Origin: Takakia lepidozioides
Lineage: Eukaryota > Streptophyta > Takakiopsida > Takakiales > Takakiaceae
Assembly (NCBI GenBank): GCA_030704615.1
Contig: CM060731.1
Span: 80,084,756-80,148,755, forward strand
Direction of reading: 5' to 3'
Length of the DNA stretch: 64,000 bases
Position numbers and translations under genes: made by a program. Below the pieces are notes generated by a model. That model searched no databases and had not been told where the DNA came from. It saw only the letters and a list, made by a program, of their open reading frames with translations. This document shows, piece by piece, positions 12,385 to 24,116 of the stretch (position 1 is its first letter; every line of letters begins with the position of its first letter).

Positions 12385-15300
12385 GAACTACTGCATGATC
12401 ACATAGAAAGTAGGTAAGTAGGTTGGGTTCTCCTTCCCATAGAAGATTGCGAGAGGTTTTCAGTGAGTGATGCAGTTAACATCCATCATGAAGTGAATCT
12501 AGAGTAACCCTAAGTTAAGTATTGTTGCGCAGCTTTTGCGCGGTGTTTTCTTCCAGATTACGGAATGCTCAGCTGTGCACTTGGAATACGTATTTGCTCA
12601 ATGATGTCTAATCTTGGTGATTTGAGTTATGTAGGTCCAATGATAGGAAGGTCGGGCCCACTGGAATCCTATTTTTTCAAAGTGATCACAGCAAAAATAT
12701 AGAAGACATCTGCACTATTTTTGCGACTGTGACTTGATGGAATGGGGAATAGGGAATGTGAGTACAGAGAGATGAGCGTAAAGGAAGTTAGTTGGGTACG
12801 TGTAGCTTTCATAATAATAAGTGTAGACAACCGTGCTGTACATGTGCATCTCGCGTCGCACGCTGAAGCTTATCAGTCCTTAACATGTTGTTGCGGCTTT
12901 CTGGGAGCTGTTATTCAGGGAAATATTTTATACAGTTTCCATCATAAGTTGCCTTGCTCACATGTGACAGGGTTTCCTTGTGTCCAGTTGAGTACTGACT
13001 ACTGACCCATTAAAGCTTCAGCCGTTGAAGTATCGCTTTCCTGCGTCAATTGCCATTCGGATGTGGTGGCTAGAAACTGTAATCTACTGTGTAGTTATGG
13101 CATACGCTCTCAAACCTCGGATGACAGCCAGGAAGGGTCATGGGACATATCTAGACTCCGCCGTGCAAGGTTGGGAGTGACGCTTTACGTAGGTGCTACC
13201 CAGTCCGGCCTCCACACTGAACATCCGAGGAGTCTGATGATAAGCACATTTGCATGGACCAAAACAGGCTCCATTTAATTTACAATAGTTCCGACAGGCG
13301 CCATGTTTCCACTTCTGGACCTGCTCTAGTTCCAACAAGCTCTGGAAGCATGGGGTCACCAACCAGGGAAGAGGAAATGCATGCATGCAAGAAGCAAATG
13401 CGTGGAGACAGTGACGGAAATGCCGATTGTCACGCGCGTTGAAAGGCCGTGTCAAGTGGCCTTCATTCATTGTAGATCTGACGTGCGCGCATCCCACGCA
13501 ATGTCCGAACCCAAGGCAAAAGCGGCAAAAGCAGCCCACTTTTGCTCTGCCTTCATTATTCCGCTTGGCGTCTCTCTATCCTCATCAGCCCTTGCCCCCA
13601 ACCCACCCAGATTCCGTTTGAGTTTCACTGGCAGCCTCACCTGATAGCAAGCCAGCAAGCCTCTCTGCCATTTGACTGTGCAGGTCTACTGTATAACTTA
13701 TTATTACCGCCCAACTTCCAACTTCGAAATTGCAGAGCTGACGTACTGTCAGGATAGATCACAGGATAGAGCAAAGCTTATCAGATGGGCTAGAATTCCT
13801 CGAATTCTTCTCCCTCCCTGAGTAGGTGACACACTTTACCTGCCACCCACATGCTTTTATAGGCAAAGGATAACATTGTACAGTCCTCAGATAGATAGAA
13901 GCCTTTGCGTGAATGTGGTAACTGATTAGAGACCTGCCACCTGTGGATCTAGTGCTTTCTGACGTGCGGCCCCACCATCTGACGTTGAGAGCCCCGTACT
14001 CTGCACGAGTACCCCCCCTGGTTTAATCCATCTCGCTCTACTAGTTTTGTCATTATGTGCGGACGCACTTCCCCAATCCTAACGTCTGCACTCTAGACTC
14101 CCGTACATACATACTGCACACCTGCACCTTTACTTATTGCTTTTGTACGTGTACAAGAATCCCTACTTCCTGTCCCATTTTGAGACTTGGAACCAAGGAA
14201 CGAAGCCCAATTGTCTCATGGTCATGATCACATCAAACAATGTGGCCCCGGCATAGAGACTTGTAAATGTAGTATTCATTCAGTGGCCTGTAGATGATTC
14301 CAAGCTGAGAATGTGTTTTGGATAAAGCTCTCGCACAGTGTGGATGCGATTCTTCACTCCGATCCCATACACTTTGGGGCGATTCCATTCTATACTCATC
14401 ATCACCACCATCATCGCCATCGTCTTATGTCGTCTTCCCCGCCAAGGAACCACCAAAAGGAACATGAGCAATAAGTAGGCCTGCGATGGTCGTCTTTATA
14501 GGTGGAGTGATGTTAGGGCGCATCACGGCAAGTTTAGTGTTCTGTGCCTTGCAACTTGTGCGCTTATGATGACCCTCAACTAAAGCGCACAGCCATGAAA
14601 TATGCGATGGCAGGTGCTGTGCTTTCAATGATTTTGTGAGAACTTCTACGCCATCCTCTCACGCAATTGATTACGCAATGACCATGTTTTGTATGATCAC
14701 ACCCATCTTAATACCCGCTTCCGAATGCTCAATAAAAAACTCTTTCATATTGTGAGCTGCTCAGTCCAGCAGAAGCTTAGATCTCACGTGAAATTAATAT
14801 CACAGATGCCATCCCATATTAGTCCACTTGCCAACAGATTTGGGATTCATAAGTTCGCCACTCTGGAGATTCCTCCCACACCACTTCCATCCATCTCAAC
14901 TCTACAACAGATCTCAACTCCTAGACTCCCAAATCTCGTGCAAAAATCAGTTGCCATGAATTCGCTGCGCTGCTTCATTTCCACTCTCACCCAATTCAAC
15001 CAAGAATTGTGGGTCTTCTGATTTCTGGCTTGCGGTTGAGGCACGAGGGAGCTGAGGTCCTTGGATAGATTCATACGCTGCCGCACTGGGGCTGATCCTT
15101 GATTACTACAATTGTAAGGAGACAAATAATGAAATACAGGGTACTTCAAGGTAAACTATTTTGTTCCTTTCACTGTCCAGCCATCTCCCTCCACTACCAT
15201 CCACAACCGCTGCTAACTTAGCCTACCGCTCTCCTCTTTTCTCGACTCCTTCACTAACGTAGTACGAGTTCCTTGTGACGGATCATACTTTTGGACGCAA

Positions 15301-16014
15301 TCGGCGGAGCAACGGGCCTACACAAAGATGCCCACAAGCATGTGCACGCATGCCCGGAATTACCTTCACAGAGGTTCCCCGTGCGGATAACTGTAAAGCG
15401 GATGGCCCCACGGGCATTCGCACGTCGGGCCACGCCATCACGAACTGAACTGGCAGGCGTCCCTGCCCGTTGCCGGTGCCGGAGGCAGGCGCCGGTCACG
15501 GGGCTGCCCGGAATATGGGCTGCTACGTAGAGGCTTGCTCTCCGTATCCAGCAGGTAGGTGGGTAGTCGTTAGGCATATCCTGTATTTCCTTTGTATCCT
15601 TGCAGTCTTAAGCCTGAGACTTTACTTGAGCAAGCTTTTTAAGTCGCTCCGGTCATGCCTAGATTTTTGCGATTAGCAACGGGCAGGTGGTTGCATACTT
15701 TTTCGGAACTTTTTGGTTTCCCGAGAAGAAGAGTGACGCGAGCGGAGGTGATGAGAAGACAAAGACAATGCAATGCTAGACAAAGTTTTGGTTCTGACTC
15801 GGAATGGAAAAAAGATAGGAAAGTCACTTCGACATGATGACACCTATCCGAACTGTACTGTACAATACGGGATAGTATTATAACGGAGTATTATTCTGTG
15901 TATTGCGAGGTTAGTGAAGGAGGTGACTGAAGGAGGCGTGGTTAAGAGCGAGGGATGTGACTAAACAAGTGACTAAAAGGCCCATAATTACGCAACGGCC
16001 ACCGACGACGGAGC

Positions 16015-16716
16015 TCAGCGCACGCTTCCCACGCCCGCTCGCTCTATCCCTTTCTCTCTCGCAAACTGGGCTTTGGTTTTGTGAGGGGAGGGGCAGCGAT
16101 GCCTCCCCCGTGTAGAGCATTCGTGTGGGAGAGGGTGGCGGATCCATGGATGGACAGTGGGAGCGAGGGGAGAAGGCGCATGCGGAAGTGGGCAACTCTT
16201 GCTGGTGATGCTGCAGCTGATTGATTCTGGATGCTTCGGGTCTGGATTAATGGCAGCATAGTCTCCTAGATCTGCAATAGATTGACCCCAGTCCATCTCT
16301 CGGATTTCCAAGCCTGCTGCCTCAATGTTGGGCCTCCTCTCCTGCACAATCCGTTTCCTTTTTATTTGTGTGCTGCGAGCTTTAGGCACTACCAGGTTGC
16401 TTGCACCCCTGGTGACCCGTATCTTGATTCTGGAGCCATTGACTGAGGTGAGCTTAGGGAGCACATGTTTCCGGCAGTTCTCCGAAATTGGGCCACGAGA
16501 AGAGATTGCACTGACCCATATTCCCCAGCGCAGCCGCTGAATTTCTGTCTCTTGAGCAGTGATTGAGGTGCTTTCCAGCATGTACAAGAAAAGAAACAAC
16601 AGCCAATGGGGAGGGGTGGGCTTAAAAATCACAAAGTCATTAGCTTCCCCCGTCATGCAGACTAGTGTTAGTGTAGTCCCTTTTGCGAGAGATATCTGTG
16701 TCCTGCTCGCCGTCAA
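16015..16716 (-). CDS. Hypothetical 233-codon ORF, family not recognised
   Basis: This is the longest uninterrupted reverse frame in the first 18 kb, and 233 codons is long for chance at this base composition. The middle section (about residues 70-165) has a balanced, basic composition with strings such as GSRIKIRVTRGASNLV and IKRKRIVQERRPNIEAAG, which looks more coding-like than its ends. The last 60 or so residues are Pro/Ser/His-rich and come from GC-rich DNA, so that part may be a shadow frame. On the opposite strand the same DNA holds a 41-codon ATG frame starting near 16099. No domain, signal peptide or homologue is recognised. It lies about 1.6 kb upstream of the LAX2-like gene and on the other strand. 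Confidence 0.25.
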   Translation of the reverse strand: MTASRTQISLAKGTTLTLVCMTGEANDFVIFKPTPPHWLLFLFLYMLESTSITAQETEIQRLRWGIWVSAISSRGPISENCRKHVLPKLTSVNGSRIKIRVTRGASNLVVPKARSTQIKRKRIVQERRPNIEAAGLEIREMDWGQSIADLGDYAAINPDPKHPESISCSITSKSCPLPHAPSPLAPTVHPWIRHPLPHECSTRGRHRCPSPHKTKAQFAREKGIERAGVGSVR

Positions 16717-18279
16717 AATTTACTGTGACTAGTTCGATTTGTTAGCAAATTCTTCCAATTTTGTGATTGGAGAAACATGTACGTGAACTGTCAGATGAAG
16801 TGGCGACACCGAGTATCCTCGTCTTGGGTCCAGAATTCCAAATGGCGATTCTAGTACCGTACGAAGGAAGTTGAATTGCACATTTAGCAAGCTATGGGTT
16901 GGCAGGGGCGCTAATTTGCTGCGGTTCCTGTTTGATGGATTTGAAAAGTTTATGTAAGGCATCAATGAGAGGACTGTGCTGGAAACATCAGATGCGGAAG
17001 TAAGCGCGCACAGGGGGGATGTCTATGGTGAATCAAACGTACAGGACGATTGCGTGAAGAAGTCATCGTCATAGTCTAGTCGACAAATTTGGGGCACGTG
17101 GTGGAGCAACAGCTTGAAATGAGATTGTAGGAGCTTGTATGTGGACAGGGGGGAATCAGACAAGGCGGGTTCACTAGTCAGCTGGGAGCCTGATGAGTGC
17201 GAGCATTACATGGCCGCTGAGTGCCCTTCACGTCAATCTACAGCATGTGGAAACAAGGGCAGATGGTGGGATGGCTCAGCTGTGCTGCTCTCTCATCTTC
17301 AAGTCAAAGGAATGATTTCGACGTCAGCTACGGATCCGATCGCATCCTCAGCTCCGGTCACATTCACCTGTATGTATATATTCAAATACATACTTTTCAA
17401 CAATTGTCTCTGTGTTCTCATTGTTTCAAATTTGAGGAGCTGAGCATTCGATAGACCTAATACAGGTAGTCCTTCCAGAATCAATCATGCAGGTTGAAGG
17501 TTACAAGAGTCTGTTCTCGCCTTTGTTTTAGGACGAGGCCCTCGCGGATGGTTCCTCAGTTCGATAATTGCCTTGGTTAAATGTGCACAGCTTTCCATAG
17601 GCTTGCACTTCAGGAGCCAAATCAGTTTCTCTCCCACTATATCACCCCAAGGCTATTGTCGGGCCGTTTGTACGTAGCGAAGTTATTAGTCCTTGGAAGG
17701 TGGAGAGCATAAAGAACTGGGAACTTCCACTTGCCTAGAATCGGACTCAACACGGAACAGCTTGGTCCCGCAGAAATTTACTGAATGAAAGAGGTGAATC
17801 TGCGATTTCTGCAAACGTTGTGGCAAGTCTCATTTTGTAACCGAAATGTTGCGAGTGTCATCTCAGTGAGCTGTATGCTCGATTCACACGTCTCTCTTTT
17901 CGTGAACGCGACTTGGCCCAAAGTTGTTATCTTCATATAATGTGGCCCGAGTTGAATTCACTTTGATATTAAGTACTGCTCGCATCAGGGACCTGTACTT
18001 GAGTGTTGATCGAATCCTTTGTGCTCATACAAAGCTTAAAATGAATCGTACGTCGAAAGGTCTTCTTTTTATTGAGATCCAAGCGCCTGTCCGTTGACAC
18101 AGCCCTCGAGAAGCTTGATGAGTGAAAATGGCTAAAAACCGGTCCTATGTGGTTAGGCGTGTCTTTAAATGAGGAGCCCAAAATATAAGATCTTGGCCAG
18201 ATTCTATGTACTCTCTGAGCAGACAGCTGAATGGTCTTCCATGACAGTTGTAAGATTGAGAGAGAAGACATCTCAATAG

Positions 18280-21200
18280 AGGGACAGATCAGTGGGTATT
18301 GCACCGGTCGAGAACCAGTTGATTGCAATTACTGCTGCAAAACACGCATGGAGCTTTCTAACGTTGGCCAGACGTAGTCTTGATTCATGCAGGTTTGCAC
18401 AGATTGGCTGTCAGTCGAAGGGACAACCCAGTAGCGAGCTAGTATCTAGCACTTCTGCCAGTGAGCTATCTAGAAACGATGACACAAAGGAAGAAGGTGA
18501 TTTATGCTCCACAACGCCAGCACGGCATTGGATCTTAGAACAGGTGGATGGGAGAAGTTTCTTTCAAAAAGTCAAGGGACCAGCCAGGACATCCATGTCA
18601 GCGCCAGATATCCGTCCTCTGAAGATTGAATCTACCAGGCCTGAGCTTAAATTTCAATGTGTGAAGAAGGAAAATTTCCAGCTTGATGACATGCAGACTC
18701 TAAGCTCGCTCGACCGCACCTGTGTTGAAGCAGCCAATGCCAGTGCACTTTCTGTTGGGAATGCCCATTTCATGAACTATTGGCCACAGGCCAAGAAGAG
18801 GAAAGTGCTCAAAGGGAGGAGCATTGCAATTCAAGAGACTCAATATAGTGCTGGTGGCACAGCAGATGAAAGGGATACTAGTGCCACTAACAAGACAGTG
18901 GAGTCCTTATTGAATGCCGGTTCTCAGACCCCTGAAATTTGCGGGGGTTCTGACCTGACTGCCGAGCACCATATGGCGGATCAAGAGAGCTCCAAATCAA
19001 GTACTGAGGAGGAGACTTCCGGTGCCTTGGCCAATGAAAGTGCAGCTGCAAACATGCCCAGCGCCCTCATATCTGAAGAGAATTTATTCCCTGGCCCTGC
19101 AGGCAAGAAACCCAAGGTGGAATTCCACTCTAGGGAGCTGGGTCTCCAACCCTTAGACTGTGAACCTCGTCAACCGGTTTACCATGAGACCACATCTGGA
19201 GATAGACCTGGCCGTGAGAGACAATTCTACCCGCCATTGGCATTGCCGATGGCCTTTGAGAAAGAGAGAGAGCTGGATATCAACCAGACGAAACTTCGAT
19301 TGGAGAGTTCTGAGGAGCTCCGCTTGGATACAGATCCACAACTCTCTCATGTAAATTTGAGTTCCAAGGGGTCTGGTTCAAAACGAAGGTGGGAGACCAG
19401 TGGGAGTGACTCATGGTTGCAGCTGGGTTTAGGGACCTCATCGACAAGTGCGGGCGAATCCAAACATATAGTACAGCCTTCTCAAGTTTCCAAGACACCT
19501 GTAACGAGGCCAGAAAGTGCAGATGTAGGTCCCTCTGGCAGAGAGGGAAGACAAAGGATAATTGGCACTTCAATCACACCAACGTCTGAACGCCAAGAGG
19601 CATCGCACGAATTGGCCGTTCAAACTAGTCTCAGAGAACAGCACCTATCACTTTCTCTGCCCCTTCGGCCAATTCAAACCCATCCCCATTATGGAAGTGA
19701 TTCCCTAGGTAGAACAGCAGCTTTAGCAGTTAGTCCAGGGAGAGCTGGTTTGGCATCATCTTACGGAGCCCATGCCCCAGTAACACAAACAGAGAGATTT
19801 GAAGGTTTAGACGCCTGGGCTGGAAGAGAAACGCAAGGCTGGTTCGGACAACCAGTCGGCCAATTTTCAGGACCTATGAACACGAGACTAATACCTGTGG
19901 TTCCAGTAGTTCCTTTGCTGGCACGCACAATGGCATCTGCTACACCTCCTGGCACTGGCAGATTTATGCATAGATCTGGAGGAGTCGGTCAAGTTCCAAG
20001 TACGGATCAAAATGTCTATCCACCCACTAGCTTATTAAACTTTCCTTTCCCAGAAAGGGGGCCACCTTTTGAACAGCTTTCTGGAGTAACAAGAGAACCA
20101 GCTGGAGCTAGGCAGAGTTCCGGAGAGGACATGCAAAGAGTAGAGTCTTTATTTCCTCTGGGTCCACGAATGCAAAGGACAGTGCAATCCTCTCATCCTC
20201 CACAAACCGCAGTGAATTGGAGGGCACAACCAGGGGCAGGGCCCAGTATTCCTCAGAGACCTCAAGCTTTGGAAAGTAAGTTGCCCTGGTCCGAAACCGC
20301 CGTGAGTACATCTACAAGGATGCTGCAGCCCAGAGGGTTTTTAGATTGGAGAGAAGCTAGCAACGTTGTTTTGCAGAATGCTGCTTTAGAGTCACAGAAA
20401 AGCCAAGTGGAAGCACAGGTCCTGGAAGGAGGATCGTGGCCAAAGTTTCTATACAATGAACCTCAACCTCCCCCTGAGCATGTTCATGTGACCAGCCAAA
20501 GGATAGCGAGGGAGCTGAATCCACTGCCATCTGGGAGGGAGTCTCAACAACACAGAGCAGGACTGAAATGGACCTTTGAGAAGTCAGGCGCTGGTCCTCA
20601 TCAAACGAGCGCTGTGGTAAGAAGTTTAACACATGCAACGTAAAGCTCGCAACCTGTGCATTGTGCACATTGTTTGTGGGAAATTTGGCTCCATAGAAAT
20701 GAGACATCTGACTGTTTCAGAATTATTTCTGTTAGGGTCCTCACTTTTGGCGAGTAACACAGCCAGTTACTTTCACCAATCTGAAACTATAGCGTTCAAT
20801 TCTAACCGAGTAGATTATTATGTATCACAACTTTGTAGGATTCGTACATGGAGGAAAATAACTAGACTGGGGATGTCACAAAGTGGGTGCCCAGGTTGCC
20901 GTCTTACTGTCAGCTACATAAGATGTTTTTCCTCTATGGAGCCAGGGAAAACATCATATGATCAACCATTATGGCATCTGTCGAACATGTTGTGGGAGGT
21001 TTAGGAGCTTGCACACAGGACTGGGGAAATGGTTGGAAGCATTGGGCCAGTAAGATCATGAGCCTCCTGTTTATTGGATTGCATCTTCTACTCCAAGATC
21101 TCTCAATCCAGAGTGAGGACCACCTGTCTGATGTGAAAACTATGTTGAGAAAAATGATTTAAATTCGAAGAGCTCATCTAAATCAAGTGCTGCACATCAT

Positions 21201-24116
21201 TTACTTTAAAGACTTGTTCTTTTGCAGAGAGATCAATTGGCACCTGACCCATCTCAACTTGTTGAACGTTTATATACTTACTATAGTTTGTCTATACAGG
21301 AGTACTTAGGAGGAAGTAGCCGTAGAGACTCATAAATACTGACTGTTTTCCTCGATGAATTATCTAGCACCTGGCAGCATTGACGTCCGATGATAATCTA
21401 TCATTGAACAGGGCTCCCACTCGCCAGCAGTCATTCCCTTTGGAAATCCACTGTCCTTGAGTTAGCTCCTCATATCAAGTTCCTATGAGTTAAGCAGCAT
21501 GTGGATTCATTCTTTATTATCTTTGCAGGAGCATAAGCTGGGGGACCCGCCCACTCATTTGGTGCAGCAGCTTGAGGGAGCACCTGGCCCATCAGGAGAG
21601 GGGAGACTGACGTACTATCCTCGACAACGACCAAGCCAAATTAGTTGGCCCGATCCACCTGGGGGGAGCTTCTTCAATCCGTCTCCAGGAACTAGTAGCA
21701 GGCCTGAGCCAATATTTCTTGAGGTGCCCGTATCCAACCTCAGATCTGCAAGTGGACCAGACCCTGGTCTATGGTTCACCCTTCAAGCAGCTGAGAACCA
21801 GTAATCACTCATCCTCTTTGCTTTTTCCTTGTTTGCTATGTGAAGTTTGAGAAAAAGCAACAGTGTTTTAAGTTCACATGCAGATTCAAGATGTTTCACT
21901 ATGCATGTACTAGCTGACCTTTGTGCTACATAAGAGCAAGGAAATGGTAAGCGAGGTTCTGATTTGAGCTCCATGGTATGGCCACATGTAATGAAAGCAC
22001 TAGCCCTTCAATTGACAAAACGAACTTGAGGCTAGTATTTTCTGAAAGTTAAGCCAACTCTCTACCGCTCAATGAATTCAGATTGTGAGCGTTTGAAGGA
22101 GAGTACTACACTATCCTGAAGTTCTGTTTTCCGGGGTCTGTGGCTGCCTCTAATTTTCTATAGCTTGAACTCCTGGTGCTATTGTTCGGGATCGTACAAA
22201 ACAAAATTCGACCATTAAGGCATCGAACACTAAGGGCGTATTTTGGAAACTGGTCCCCATATCGTGCAGAATTTTCAATGTTATCGAACTGTATCATTTC
22301 AGGTTGATAGTTAGGGGTAGGACATCTGTTTTTAGCTTGTCAAGAAGAAGGTAATCAGGATTTCAGTTCACACCAACGTAATTGTAGAACAAAATTGTTG
22401 CATATGGATTTAATTTATTTGTGGTGGAAGCATGGTGCAAGAAAAGGATCTTATGGAATCGTACATTAGAACGTGGTGATCCACCAGTCTAAACATTCTT
22501 GCAAGACAGTATCTTCTCTCAGCATTCTGAAGGGAGTTTGGCTTGAAACCCTGCATTTTAGTGCCTGGTTCTGTTGAATTCCTATTGAAGAACTAATGTG
22601 CGCATCCTGCAGGGCTGGGAACGCGCTGGAACAGATCCCACAAGTCTACATACGAGTGAAGTATGTCACTCACTACCTACAACGGCCACTTGATTTACTG
22701 CAGTTCTTGTCAGGGCAGGAAATGAGTACTTAAAGAGATATATATACATCAGAATGGAGTAGCAATATGATGTCAAAGAACTGAACTAAGGGTAGGAAGG
22801 AATAACGAAGCGACAGGTCAATGTGAACTACTAGTAAAGATAGGTCTCTGTAGTCGTTACTCAGACGTGTGCATCCTTATGGCATTGACTTTGGAGTCCG
22901 ATGCAGCCATGCCATTTCCTAAGCAGTGCTTAGTCAGCTTCTCACAGTATTCGACCTTGAGTGGAAATCAGACTGGAAGAAGACGCATGTATTATCGTCT
23001 CGCTAAATGATATCTATGAGGATGAAGACGGTCTTATTTTTACCGAACATGTACTTGAATAGTTGGCTCGGAGGTAGTTAAATTATATGATTAATTGTGA
23101 TTGAGTTCCGGTGTAGAGATTGACCCAGAAATGCTGAAACCTTCCATTTTTTCTGGCAGAGATGAGAGAATGACTGTGTCAGCAGTGAAGACGTACTTGG
23201 TGAACAAGTTTGGTCTTTCAGAATCAGAGGTACTCTGGCACTCTTTCACATTTCTGAACGTGTCTAGTGTACTGCTAATAATGGTCTTAGTTCCGGAAAT
23301 GTAATACCCTCTGACGACACGCTCTTCCTTGAAATTCGAGGAAAATAATCTGTACAGTCAATAATCTCCAAACATTAACCTCCATGGATCATATTAATCA
23401 TAAGACCTTGACCAACAAAAAAGATCTCCCAGAGAAGAACTGTAATCAAACTCCCGGAGTAATGGAGTCTCGCACAAAATCTGCACTCTATTTAGATTCC
23501 TAGCTGTGAATGTATTTTAAGCTGCTTATTGCTCTGTGGAAATGAAACTAGACCAAAGAGAGAAGGTTCAGGTTGATCTCTGTAGTCACGTTTACTTGCA
23601 GCAAGTAAAATAAATGTTGGATGTTGAACCCACCAACACTTCTGGTGCATTCACCTTCAGGACTAACTTCTGCAAGGTTGAGATAGTCATGATCTTTAGT
23701 AAATATGTAGTTGGACTTGGTTTTTGAAATTTATTTACTGAAATTTATTTACTGAAATTCATGGAAGGGTTTGTAGTTCTTTGAGCTCAGATTATCAGGA
23801 GTCCTTACATCAGATGTGCTTCATTCTAAAATATATTTGAAATTGACTTATATTGATGCAGATAGAGATTGCATGCATGGGGCAACACTTGTCGCCCAGC
23901 CTCCCATTGCAGCATGTGCGCAATACTATCTGGCTGCCACTTAGCAGTAGGCCTGCTCAGATCCCGGAGCATCATGCCTCATCAGCTGATGTTGATGTAC
24001 GATTACGGGAAGGAAGAGCCCGTCCACTTTCAGACGGTTCTGTTGTTCTCTCAGAGGATGTGGTTATGATCCTCACATACAGTCGGCACCCACCAGCTGC
24101 CTCTCCATCCCTTTGA
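18280..24116 (+). CDS. LAX2-like: LAX PANICLE2-like nuclear regulator with C-terminal RAWUL-like domain
   Basis: Five exons join in phase: (18280 or later)-20616, 21529-21800, 22613-22660, 23160-23229 and 23862-24116 (stop). All junctions use GT-AG. The large first exon (about 775 codons) is disordered. It carries a basic AKKRKVLKGR nuclear-localisation-like string, a WLQLGLG motif (about 19411-19437) and an EAR-type LSLSLPL motif (about 19644-19664), the kind that recruits repressors. Exons 2-5 rebuild one compact domain with LWFTLQ, IPQVYIRVK, VKTYLVNKFGL, IEIACMGQ, LQHVRNTIW and VVMILTYSR in order. This pattern fits the ubiquitin-like RAWUL domain of plant BMI1/DRIP proteins; the HVRxxIW variant and the lack of any RING exon fit LAX2 better. 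Rice LAX2 is a nuclear protein needed for axillary meristem formation. The true start is unresolved: the frame opens after a TAG at 18277, there is no clear ATG, and an upstream exon is likely. A good acceptor lies at 18392/18393. The gene looks functional, with no internal stops. Confidence 0.75.

Larger units (their letters stand above)
2114..16000. other. Gene-poor stretch, no supported gene
   Basis: About 14 kb in which I see no recognisable protein family, no RNA gene and no long open frame. Open frames here are short (about 135 codons at most), lack codon-like composition and overlap one another on both strands. Contents noted: a perfect 35-bp tandem duplication at 3525-3594, a TTA microsatellite at 5577-5600, a GAAA/GAAAT-rich tract near 2225-2250, and a 14-bp perfect hairpin with a third copy at 12313-12384. 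Short exons of an unknown gene could be hidden here; without transcript data I cannot place them. Confidence 0.5.

Noticed and set aside
10000-18280. RING-finger exon of a BMI1/DRIP gene upstream of the RAWUL-like domain
   Set aside because: No CxxC...C-x-H pattern with plausible splice sites was found, and the C-terminal domain fits LAX2 better.
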